A stretch of 64,000 bases of DNA from Cheilinus undulatus. Lineage: Eukaryota; Chordata; Actinopteri; Labriformes; Labridae. The stretch is from assembly GCF_018320785.1 (NCBI RefSeq), contig NC_054873.1, forward strand, positions 23,216,196 to 23,280,195, written 5' to 3'. The notes under the pieces are model-generated. The model had not been told where the DNA came from. It saw nothing but the letters and a program-made list of their open reading frames with translations, and ran no database searches. The number at the start of each line of letters is the position of its first letter. Position 1 is the first letter of the stretch. Shown one piece after another: positions 12,388 to 24,800 of the stretch. The position numbers and the translations under genes were made by a program.

Positions 12388-12640
12388 TAGAGGTGGAAAA
12401 AGTACACAACCATTGTACTCATGTTAAAGTACAATTCCTCTGGTTAAAATTTACTTAAGTAGAAGTAAAATTACAGGTCTATAGATCTACTCAAGTAATA
12501 GTAAAAAGTATTCAATTTTAAGTTTACTTTTAGTACTAAGTAGCTCAGGAGTTGTACAATAAAACATTATCCTTCCTTATTGACAAGACCAACAAGAGAA
12601 TAGCTCTCAGCCAGGTTGCTCAGGTAAAGTCCCACCTCTA
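12388..12640. mobile_element. Short hAT-like MITE (AGAGGTGG family)
   Basis: The segment is bounded by matching 9-bp inverted ends TAGAGGTGG and CCACCTCTA. It contains a run of phrases such as AAAGTAC and ACTTAAGTAAAAGTA that recur near 26114-26300 and, in altered form, near 50987-51136. No clear 8-bp target duplication was found, so the edges are approximate. Confidence 0.6.
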
Positions 12641-13546
12641 TAGGCTAATGAAGTAAAATACACAGCAAAATTAACAGTGTTAATTTAATTCATGAAGCGT
12701 TATATGTAACACTTTAAAAGTGTCTGTTTGTCCAAAATACATATAGTAACACTACACTTTTTCACTGTTACATATTTTATAACATTTAAATGTTCCTTAA
12801 GTTTCATATTTACTATTGTTACATACGTGTGTGCCTTTCATGTCACTTAATGTATGTAGAAGCTGTATATAGAGAGTTGGCAACACATGAAGCTGTGTTG
12901 AAAAACCACAATAAAAATGTTATTTGCAATATAAAGTCGCTTTCCTCTTGATCTTTAAAAAGTGTTTTATAATGATTGATCACGGATATTTAAATCAATA
13001 AAGAGATGAGGATGAGAGACTGCCCAGTATTTTAAAATGAGTGAGGTTGAGTAAAAAGGAAACAGTTTAGGTCCTTTGATAATCTGGTCAAATTATGTAA
13101 TCTTAAACACCACATAAAATGTTGTACCTTTTTTAATGGTTTGGTTGAAAGATGAACCTTTTTCAGGGTAATTACATCAATAAATCTGATACTGCACTGA
13201 CATCTTGTGGACAAAGTGTAGCAGGACATTGAGTCAATATTTGCTTTGATTGATCTCTAAATCTTGATATTTTTGTTATTCCTGGTGTGCCAAACCCAAC
13301 AATGTTTTTTTAGTAAAGTTCGTGACCCATTAAGGGTGTTTTCTAAGTGTAGTAATTTCACCTTCACAATGACTGTTACACAGACTCACTGATAATGAGG
13401 AATCAGGAAGGAGGGGACCTCATGACCAAATAATATGACCTGAAAATTAAGGAATTGCTTATTGGCTGATTTTAAGGTGGTTTTAAAGAACACATCTGGG
13501 TGAAGATGTTTATGGTTGTTCGTTTTGGATCCAGCAACCACTAAGG

Positions 13547-13854
13547 CAGTGGTACCTGACCCCTTTTTCTAAGAGCCCCCTTTATTTTTTTCTAAGAAAA
13601 GCTGAGCCTTTTCAAGAACCACCTGGGGAAAAAAATGATACATTGCTGTTAAAATCAACTCAGATTTTAAGTTTCATTCACAAAACCCCTCGGAAATAAG
13701 CCTACACATATGCTTCTTGCAAACATACCTATTTAATAAGTGTTTTATCATTATTTTAGTCACTTCAAGCATATCTAAATTTGACAACCTCAGAGCAGAC
13801 CGCGCCTTACCCCTTTGAGATCTTTGGCATCCACCCAAGGGTTAGGAAACAATT
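13547..13854. mobile_element. hAT-type MITE with target duplication
   Basis: The left end CAGTGGTACCTGACCC is inversely related to the right end GGGTTAGGAAACAATT. It is flanked by CACTAAGG on the left (13539-13546) and CACTTAGG on the right (13855-13862), an 8-bp target duplication with one mismatch. Length is 308 bp with no coding capacity. Ends and an 8-bp duplication fit the hAT superfamily. Confidence 0.75.
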
Positions 13855-13874
13855 CACTTAGGGATGTGCATGTT

Positions 13875-14291
13875 TTAAAGGTCACATATTATGCAAAGTA
13901 CACTTTTTCAGGCTTTTCTAGCAAAAATATTTGCCTCTGGTCTGTCCACAATCCCCCAAAGAATCAGACCCCCCACCACCTTTAAGAAAATGTGTGCTGA
14001 AACAAGCCATTCTCAGATTTTCCCCTCATGATGTCATGAGGGGAGTTAGCACCACCCCCAGGTAGCCACCTGAGAGGGGTGGAGTCAGACAGCTCACTAA
14101 CATTAAAGCCACAGATGCAAAAATAGCTTGTTCTGAGCAGGGCTGAAACTTTCTAGGCGTGCAAAAATACAATACTGGAGTGATGTGTTTTTATTTTCAG
14201 CAAAAGATTAAAAAAAGTTTACAGGCATGTTTTGGGGACCTCTGAGACCAAGACAAATTTGTCTTAAATGGGTGAAACATGTGACCTTTAA
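13875..14291. mobile_element. MITE with TTAAAGGTCACAT ends
   Basis: TTAAAGGTCACAT at 13875-13887 is inverted as ATGTGACCTTTAA at 14279-14291. Between lie about 390 bases without coding capacity, including an internal inverted repeat CCCCTCATGATGTCATGAGGGG near 14021-14042. The ends resemble a repeat widespread in teleosts. The superfamily was not determined. Confidence 0.7.
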
Positions 14292-17200
14292 TTTAATTTT
14301 CTACCATTGTCCACTTAGGCTAGGACACTCCTATCATATTTTTTTTTCCAACAAGTTTTTCCTGGCTAAAGAATGTTCAAAACAGGCAAAAAAGCATCAG
14401 TGTTTATTTCTGTGCCTGGCTGTGACTGAAAGATTTAGCTAAATGTGAATTATTATAAAAGTAAGAAATTGATCTTTTTATGAAGCTGGCTTAAATATAG
14501 TAATGATTGTAGAAGAAAGCTTTGCAGCAAATAGGTTTGGCATTTAGAGTTTAATTACACACTGAGACTTGTTTCACAGTCAAGGTATCAACTTGTGCTT
14601 AAACTCAGTTTAGGTTTAATAGTAAAGTTTATGTTGTGAACTTTTTAGCCAACAGTGAACTCTTGCTGAACTAGACCGGTACTACAAACAGACCCAGGGT
14701 TGGGTTTAGTAATCAAATGACTGGGTTCTTTAGAAAATCATAAAGTGACTTTTTGTTTGTGTGTGTTGTTGTTCCATAATTTCCTGTGCGCTGGCTTTCT
14801 CATAATGAGTGTTCCCTCTAAAGAGGCTCAACAGGAAACCTGGAGCTATAAACTGTCGCCCAATGTCTCTAGGGATCAAGGTCTCTTCATTCTAGTGTGT
14901 ACACAGCAGCTGTCATGGTCACCATATCACAGTTTAGAATGCAGAGAGGCACCACCCAAACACAGAACAGCTGATAGTCAAGAGGATACTGCAAGTGATA
15001 CTTAGAAGCTCTGCATATAATTCAGGATCAGTCTATGCTTTTTCATGGTGTCATGAAATGACCATGTGAAACATACAGTATGTGGATTTTCCTACAGAAT
15101 GAGCATAGAGGGTCTGGTTTTAATAATAGAGGGTGGTTCATCATGACTCATAAAGAGTCACAGATCCCACAATAACACATTATACATCTCCACCTAAACT
15201 ATGAGTAACAAACGAAGCTGCAAAAACTCTTCATTTCAGACTGAGACATAAGCGCAGGGATCTCTGGCTGTGAGGTCATCATGTCAGCTCCGGCTTAAAC
15301 CAGAGTCACTGATTTTCATTAAAGTGATCTGACACTACTAACACTGCAGCAGGAGAGACGGTGTAGTCATTAACTGCAGGGAAAACAAAATTTATGGTGT
15401 AATTCTGTGTTATAACAACAAATGGAAACAAGGTAAGATATGTGGCTATTTCTCTCCATACATTTCATATCTAGCTGTTGCTGACCACAGCCTACACTCC
15501 TTTGAGAGTGGAGGCAGTGGTGATAGATGAGGAGTTACCACACTAGGATGACTGTGCTGTGCAGATGTGAAACTTCAATGTGACTGTTCATTTTGAGTCT
15601 AGGATGAAACATAAGGAGAGATTTTCTTAATCTTATGGAAGATCTGATGGGAATCCAGGATTTCCCTCTAAGCGCTTGTAAAGCAGCGGCCAAAGATAGA
15701 GAGTGAGGTGGTGTTAGGTCGGGAGTGCCATAGTGTAAACACGATGTTCTTACTTTGCAGTAATTAGCAGATCCCGGAATAAGTCAGATTACAGTAAAGG
15801 TCCTTAAAGTGTCATCTGTAGACCTGATTGGAGCACACCATGCACTCAGTGCCATTTTCTAAACACATGACCTAGTAAAGAAGAGGAAATATCCAGTCCT
15901 ACCTCTCAGAGGTATAACTACGACTCCTTGTGACCAAAAATGTGATGAATTTCCAGCTTTAGTAAAATTTTCCTTTTTATTGTTAAGAATTTCATGTTAA
16001 CTTAAATTCTTTAAGTGACAATGTCAACCAAGCAAAATGCAAAAATATACAACTTTTTTAATTATAGGGACAAATACTGCTTTTAAGTACAAAAATATAA
16101 AGTATGAAACATATCTTACAATAAATAAACCATGAACACAGTATCAAATAAAAATAACATTAAACATCAAGCTTCGTTACTTGTTAATGCAAAACTATGA
16201 AGCTGTTTCAGAGGAAAAATGGGGTCTTTTGTGCAAATAAAAGTTGAAACTACATGTGATGTGCGCTGCAAGAATATTTTGGTTCCAACATCTTTGCCAG
16301 TGTTAGCAAACTTAGCTTTGTTTTTTAATAAGAAAGGCATCATCAATTTGGTTTTTATAGAAGCCCTAAGTAGATATGCATCCATACATTTTATTTACAA
16401 TATTTTCTTTGATAATGAATAATTAGTGTCTCAAGATGTTGACTAATCTGTCAGATGTCCCTAGAAAAAGTTTGAAACAAAGTAAGAAATGTGATATAAT
16501 CTTACTACTATAATTGGTGCCGAGTCTGTCTGTCTGTCTGTCTCGATTTGCAGGCCACATTGTTGCTCCAAGTGTCAGACTCCTTGGGTGTACTGGTTTG
16601 AAACAAATGCAATAAAAATTGTAAATATGTGCAGATTTTCTATAAAATCATTCAGGGATTTCTGCTGTGTTCTATTTGCTGCAGAAGTCGAAGCTGGGAA
16701 TGACGTCACACGCGAGTTGAATACGTTCCATTTGCTATGAGCTGGTAGGAGGATGTGACAAAGCTGGAAAACAGCTGGACTTTGTTGAAATACACCCACA
16801 TGATACAGATTTAGATGAAAGGATTCACCTGCTCCATTCTCAAAGTAAGGTCTCTGTAAGGCGCTTCTCTGTGCTCATATTAAACAAGATGAAATAGGAG
16901 ATGTGTCACACGTTGTTGTTAGAATCATTCCCTGACAAATCACAGTTTAATTTCAGTTTTGTTAGCTGTAGTCACTGGTGCTGCGTAAAAATGTTTGAAT
17001 ATGGGTCTGTTTCCGTGTAGCCAGCATCACATGGCAGGTGGGCTGTGTGATTATCTTGGTAAATATGCACCAGCCCGCAGAGACACTGAGTTATTATGCA
17101 GTTGTTTGGGGGGTGTTTTTTGTTGTATTAAGCATCTTCTGATGAGGGTGGTAATATTATGGCATAAATAAAGATTAGCCAACTGTCTGTGAGAGCTGAT

Positions 17201-18897
17201 GGAAGTGCGCTTTAGTTTCTATGACACACAAGCTTTCGTGAGATCAGGAAAGAATTTCACCTCTGTATGACTTTAAGATGAATGATGATAAATGGTGTGT
17301 AAATAAGGTCGGTAAATCTTACTTTGACATTGCTATTACTAAGCCATAGCCAGGAGTAACATCAGTCTGAGACTCCTAGCTGTGTTTTTTTAACCATATG
17401 TGGCACCCTTATGCAAGACAAGGATGGGCTTCCTTCATTCACCCATTGTAAACACACCCACCCATGTGGGTGCGTGTGGGATTTGACACACCGGGTGCAT
17501 GTGGGAGTGGATGGCACATGCTGCGGGAGCGGGCAGTAACTTTTCAGAAATCAAGAGGGAGCAGGATTAAGAAAAGAGTCCCACGCAGGACTCTAGTTTA
17601 CCTGGTCTGTATGTGTAATAGCAGTATAGCATGTCATGGTCAATCTCAGTGACCAGCCTATTGTTAGTTTTTTTTTTTGCTTAACTTCTGGATTTTTTTT
17701 AACAGGGAAAACAGCACTGTTACATTGCAAAAACATTATAAAAAAGCCAGGACCTGAGGAGAATTACCAGAAATTACTTGTTATCCTGGAAAAATGAAGT
17801 AATTAAAATGAATGGATGCATGGCCACTAATGGCCATGCACCTGTATATTTTCTCTTAAATGGATGTTGCTGAGCAAGTCCTCTAAGCTTTCTATGCTTT
17901 CTGCTTTTGATATTGCCTCCCTTTGTTCTATCATGCACTATAATGTGACATTAACATGTAGTTTAACTACACCAATGAACTTGCTCCATCAGATGTAGTC
18001 AAAACTACCGACAACAGTATCTAATCAGTTCTATGTCAGGTGCATACTGGGTACCGGTTATCTCTGATAACTGCTCACAATGCAGCAAATCTCTAACAAG
18101 ATCACTGTTCATAAAAGTGAACATGGTGAAGCTATTTTGTGCCACTTTCCCATGTAAATGAACAAAGTGCTCATTATTTAACACAGTAGTCCTGTTCATT
18201 GCACATTTTTCACACAGCTCTCTGAATTTGGCTGTTGTGTCACCAGAAAGTTGAACAAAACAGGGAAATCCAGTGGGGGTCCTGCTACCTCCACCCTTCC
18301 TTAAACAGTTAAAAATAATCTGCCATCAGGACTCAGGCACAGAGGAAGTTAACACAGGAAAACTGTATTTCCCTGACCTCTAACAGACCGAAGAGCTTAG
18401 ACTTGGGTCCATCATGTGCACACTCAACTACCAACAGACCACTGGGACTGCTCTTTCTGCTTTTTATCTAGATGATCACAACGTTTAACACTGTGCTTTG
18501 GTCCAAGTGTTCATACGCCCTTGTTCAAAGGAAGTTCTTCAGATAACCTCTTACACTTTCTTCTTTTATCCCTTATCTCAAAAGGAAGAGCAGTACTTAC
18601 TCAATGAAATGTTACCAGCAACTCATATATGGCCCTGCAGAACATTTGTACTATCTCTACTTCGTACTACTTTCTCCCTCCATCACAACAACCTCTTTCC
18701 ATCCTGGCTTCTTTACAAAATAAACCTGATCTTAGCATTATCCAGAAAACTTGAATCCTCAACTCTTCTGCCAAACAAAGCTCTTTGATCACTTCCTAAA
18801 CAGTGCTAAGGCTCAACAGAAGAATTTTCCATCTGGAACCTCTGAGCTGCTGGCTTTATCAGTGTTAGAGTGGCTTTAGTGCTGCACGAGTAAAAGA
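14292..18897. other. Gene-free interval between islr2 and sema7a
   Basis: AT-rich intergenic sequence on the 3' side of sema7a. A TCTG microsatellite lies at 16525-16544. No exon-like segment bounded by splice sites and resembling a known protein was seen. Short open frames such as 16219-16422 and 14745-15005 look random. Confidence 0.55.
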
Positions 18898-21800
18898 TCA
18901 CAAAATCCTGAACATTGCAACAACTTGTGCAAGAGTGATCCAAATCAATTGTGGAAAACAAGTTGAAGCATAATTTCTTTTCAGCAGGACATTGCTTCTG
19001 TCATCACTTTCCTTCGTATCTACAATGCTCTGTTCTGTAACAATCTTTTGCTCTGCAAGTTGATAATTTTTCACCACTTTGCGGTACTCTTTCTCTACAG
19101 AAACACACTCGTAGCTGCCGTAGCTATCATGTTCCATAGAAGGGATAAGGTGCAGACAGTTTGACTGCATCTGCAGACATGGGCTGATCTGTTTGTTGTG
19201 CTCCCAGGTGTAGTCAGCATGGTACGAGTCTATAGGACAGGACAGATAGAAAGGGACTCCCAGGGGGACAGAGTGGTCTGTCCGTAGATCAGCTGGTGAT
19301 GCTGGAGGTGTCTCACGTTTGGTCCGAATTACTTGTCTCTTTTCTAAAAAAACAAACAAACAAAAAAAATGTTGAAAATAAAAGAGATAAGACTGGTATG
19401 TTCTGAGCCAAGTGAGAAAAGTATGAGAAAAGAGTCCAAAGAAACTACCTTCTGTTGAAGGGCCTGAAGGGCACACATTTGGTTCCCCAGTCTTGATATT
19501 TTGAACTCCTCTTCTATGACAAAAAATAAAAGCATCCTTTGAATCATTTTTGTGTACCTTTGAAATTCTCAAAATAACCTTTTTTGGAAGCTTGTAGTTT
19601 CTAAACACTTTCTCATCTCTGTATCTTGTTATCCTAAGTTATGTGCTGTAAAATGCAGTAATATGAAAAAGGGCCTTTTTAACGTATTTCCTAAATGGTC
19701 TTTGTAAAAAAAACTCTGTCCATACTCACTGCACATTTGAGGTGCATCCATCAGTGTTTGTCCAGGCACAATAAGGGTCCCGGGCCAGGACACACTCTTG
19801 ACAGGACCTGTTATACTCCTGGCACCTCTGGAGGTCCACAGCAAATATTTTCTCAGAAAAACCTATGACTAACTTTTTCTGCACAAAAAAAGAGAAACAT
19901 AATATCAATATAAACCTGCATTAGTACATTTCCCATTCCACAGAGTACAATGTAATGAACTGTTCATTAAAACACCAACATTATCATGTACATGTTTCTG
20001 TAGCAAACATACACAAGAAAAAACAAACTCTAAACAGCTCATATAATACAACAAGCTCTCATAAAGCATGGAGCGGTCTCAGCGATGTTTTAAATCCCAG
20101 TTATGCTGTCACAAAATTGGAAATGCTGTTTTAAACTAACTTTTGCTTAAACAAATGAGAATAAAGTCAGGCCTTTATCCTCCTGGCAAAAATCTACAAC
20201 ACATCCATCTGGTTATCAGATCAGTCACTCCCTAATTCATAAAATACAAGCAAATCCATTATGACAAAAGATGGCCCTCCAGATTGTGTGTTCCTATAAC
20301 AATATGAGCTAGAGACCAGAACCTTTAGATTAAACCAGGCTGTGATCATAGGTTTTTCTTCCGTTTAATTTGGTATTTTAATATGGGATATGATGTGACT
20401 TGTAGGACTTGCAGCAAACCTCAATTGGACATCTGTCGTTTGTCGTCTTTCATCAATACTTGGCAATAAACAGTCTAGACTCATCAATAATCATCACAAC
20501 AATTGTTTGATAATACTATATACCACTGGAAACAGAGGTCAAATTTTCTTGAAAATTCCAGTGAAGCCAGCAGTTATATCAAACCACTTCCTGGAAAGAC
20601 TTTTTTTCTGTGAGGCATTTGTCTAGAATGTAAGACGGTCAATTCTCTTATACACAGAGAAGCCATTTATCTGGTAAGTCCACAAAAGAATGTACACATA
20701 ATACAGAAGCTTTACTTGTGCTTTTAGCGATACAAGCCTGAAAAATGGAACTAATTTTAATGCAATTTTCTCACAATTAAGGAGAATAAAGTGTGCTGAA
20801 GTCATGATGCAGATTTGTAAAAATTCAAGCTTTATCAGACCTCCTCTTAAGAGGAGAGGACAACTACTTTTAAATAGCATGTTTTTGGTTAGTGATCAGT
20901 GGTGAAATTTTCCCATTTTCCCATTACAATGGAAATACTCACAAGAGCCCTTTTCTGTAAAAACTATAAACTTCACTTAAACAAGTAGCAGTTCACTTAA
21001 GAATAGAGACTTCCTGACACACAAATCTGCAATGCACAACATCTACATGCTGTCTTAATGAGCTGTACCCTTTTGGAGTCGAGTTTCATTGATCGAATCG
21101 ATGAATGGCTTGGGATTTGCGTTTCAGAGATGATGAAAGGTTCAGACCCAGCCTCTAACACCTTATGGATCTTCCCAGAATCTGTCGGAACATCAAGCAA
21201 GCAACAGTGTTGAACGTTGTTATTTTGGGAGTGATACTGTTGGCGTTATTTTTAACTCATTGAACCCAGTTGAGATTACAGACAATGCAGGGTCACAAGC
21301 TAGAACAACAGCAACGCACAAGGTACAAATAGTGTGTCTTTAGGTTCAACGGCGTATTTTTGCAGGCTTCACTCACCAGTGGCTAGAAGAAGAATATTAT
21401 GCATATGCTTGTCTGCTCCTTTGACTCTGTCAACAGCTATCTTTGTGTAGTTGTTGTTGCTTATATAAAGTGGAGCTTTAGTATGCACCGAGTGGACCCA
21501 GTCACTCATTTCTGGGTAATCCTTCACCATGTTTACAGTGGCCAGCGGTAGACTTCGGCTGTTTTTTACACACTGAAACAAACACAGAGGGAAAGTTTTG
21601 TTGTATAAGAGTAGTTTGCATTCTGAAAACAAGAGGATAAACAGAACATTTACAGGATACTTATTTTAAACAGTTTTATGTTTTTAGGCACACAAACCTA
21701 AAGCATGCTGTGTCTTATTTTGACACTCAACAACAAGTCTGGTAAACTGTTTATGAACTCAAAGCCATGTCTAGAGCCCCCTTTTTGTTCCTCATCAACA

Positions 21801-24800
21801 GGGCTGAACCCAAATCGACTTCATGAAAAAATCTACAGATGGAAACACTGAATCACACTTGATGGGGATAAGCTATGCAGATGCATATTTTCCCCCGTCC
21901 ACCATATTATGTAACACGCCTGTTCTTTTTTCAACTACAGTTATTTTTAAGTCATTTGAAATACAGAACCACAATACATGCAACAGAGGGCGGGAAACAA
22001 AAATAAAATCCTGAGGGGAAGTGTTACGTCTGTGTGCAGACATAGCAACAAAACAAGTCCTTACCGTCCCCGGCCTTGGTGTGGGGATGTCTTTGTTGTA
22101 GCCTTTGAAAGCTGAGTTCTCAAATGTATCTTCAATCATTCCTACAGTGTAGATACACACTGCTGTGGCATTCCTAGAAGAGAGACAATTAAAATGACCA
22201 TAAATAAACTCTGAAATTTGTGATTGCAATAACCTTGGTGAAATAAGAGATAACATGTCCACTTGGCTCTCTTTGGAACATTTTTGGCTGCAGCTGGGAA
22301 ACTTTACTAAATGGAGGTGTGGTACTCCCAAAGTGAAAAACTGCCATGACCTCAGCCAGATCCTAAAATTTGTTTAGTTCCCGCCTTTGGATTTCTTTCA
22401 AACACTATTTCTTGTTGTTACAAATTATACAGCTCCTTCCTGCCCTTTTCCTTTTATTTCCATCACTTACCCATCTGCAACCATAGTTTCACTGCTCCAT
22501 GTCTCTCCTCTTAACCCAGCAGTGATCATATATCAGTTTATCTGCATGTGTTTAATGATCTTGTTTACCTGTCTTTGCAGCTTACATCCTGCCTGTCTGA
22601 CGAACAGCCATGTTGTGCGATTCTTTGCCTAGCACTTGATTGGATTTGTGTATCTGATCTGCCTGTCTACCAAGGTTTGAGCCCCGCATGGCCTTTGTCC
22701 AAAGCAAACTAGTGATGGTAACTCTGATGGTAAGTCGGGTTTTTAGGTTTCTCTCACACTTGTAACACTTTCAACCCTAACCAACAAATTGCTGGCATAA
22801 GCCAAAACCTTGTATCTCAATTTTTCATGATTTTATTGTGTTGTTTTCATAAAGCAGTGCTATTATTCACACTATACATCTGTCAGTGGGTTTTAACCAA
22901 TATGAAGCAATAAAAAGTGTCAAAAAGATGCTGACCACGACCAGTGTCTTTAGAGATACAAGGTTTTAAGATGAGACCAAGGAAATGTTCAACATCTTCA
23001 GTAGCGAGCCAGCTGTTACACTATTAACTATTGTTCTACTTCCAGTGTGACATAAAAATGTGTCTGCCAGTTCTACCGATGCTTGGCATCTCTGAACTTC
23101 AGTTTAGTATTTCTCTGCCCTTACTGCTTTCATTTCCATCATTTTTCTTTTAGCTTTATAACTTTTGACTTCTGGCATCAAAGGAAGTTGGAGCTGATCC
23201 CACCTGCCCTTAGGCGAAAGGTAGGGTAAACCCTGGACTGGTCACCATTCAACCACAGGGTCAACATAAAGAGACAGACAAACAGCCATGCTAAAACTTG
23301 CACCTATTAGCAATTTAGAGTCACTAAACAGCCTAATGAGAATATCTTTGGACTGTGGGAAGAGCCCAGAGAGAATGTGCAAACTACAGAGAACGGCCGG
23401 ATTCAAACCAGGAACCTTCTTGCTGCAAGGCGACAGCAGTTAAAAACCCCATGCTTTTAATTAAAGGTGCACAATATTATCAGCATGATTCTGGTATTGG
23501 CAGATATAAGCTTACAAAGTTAATTATTTCCTCTGCAAATGCATCAGCAATAAGTATCAGCCATATGTACCGAATACGTTTGCAGAGTTTTAGGCAGAAC
23601 CAACACACCTATGTCAGCGATCCCTTAAACTTTTAAGTGTGTTCTAAGGGCTGAAGTTTGTCTTTTTGTTAAGTAAGTTTGTAAATATCAGCATGTTGCA
23701 TATCTGCAAAAACCCAAAATCGTGCATTCCTATTCTTCACACAAAAGTAAGAACGTATTTAGCAGAGCTCCTTGTAACAGGCCAAGCCAATCAGGATTGT
23801 TTTTGGAGAACAAGGACTCTCCCAAGGACAACCTTGGCTGATATCTTGTGCATTTTCCTGATTATTCTGTCCTGATTGGTGCTGTCTGAGAAAGGAGTGA
23901 ATCAAGGAATTCCAAGGTTAGAGAGGGATAAAAGACTACAACTGCATATTGAACAGAGCTACAGTCAGACTCTTCCAGATGGAAAAAGGCCAGACACACA
24001 TCCTATCATTGGAGATAAGGTTGCTGACCTATGAAAACTCTAGCTTTTCAGATTAGAGCCTGCAGATTGTAGATCAAGTAGCTGAGAACTGAGGAGGAAT
24101 TTTCAAATAGCCTTGTGGTTAAGTCTGCGTGCCCTGTGCACAACTGACAACAAAAGATGTTAACCGAGGAGTAACTGGCGAGTCAATTACTCCTTGGTTA
24201 AATAAAAGCATCTTTTGAGCATCTTCCTCCAATACAAAATAAAATGTACTGTCTGTCTGATTGAGTCAACTGGAAACAAATAGAAGAGGCTAACTTCTGT
24301 GTCATACTGTTTAACACAATGTGTAAGACAAAACCTATAGGCTGGGGTTATTTTGTCTCCATGGTTAAAAATATTTCAAAATGCTGAGCTTTCAATCTGA
24401 AGTAAGAGCGTCCTTGTGTCACCCTGTTGGTGCGTTGCTCATCTCGTTGCTTAGTAATGAATAAAAGGAAGAGAAAGTGCCTCACCAGCTGCTTGTGAAA
24501 AGGGCATAGACCCTGGTGTCTTGCCAGTCTTCAGCATGCATCACATAAATATCTTGGAGACGGTTGAAATACAAAGACTCCTCTGGAATCCCGCAGACAA
24601 GCCGGGCCTTGAGGAATGAAGTCCACATGTTCTGAAAGAATCTTTTTGATCCACCTTCATCTACCTGCAAGAGGACATTGATTATTTACACCAGGGAGAC
24701 GCTCTAGATTTTACTGAAATCGATTAGCTAAAGGTTATTTGATAGGACCTTGATTTTTGGAACAGGACACAAGCACATTCAGGGCTGATCTTGTTTCAAA

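Noticed and set aside
24430-24480. Possible extra sema7a exon right of the exon ending at 24486
   Set aside because: The conserved reading frame joins directly from 24486 to 22173 and matches human without a gap.
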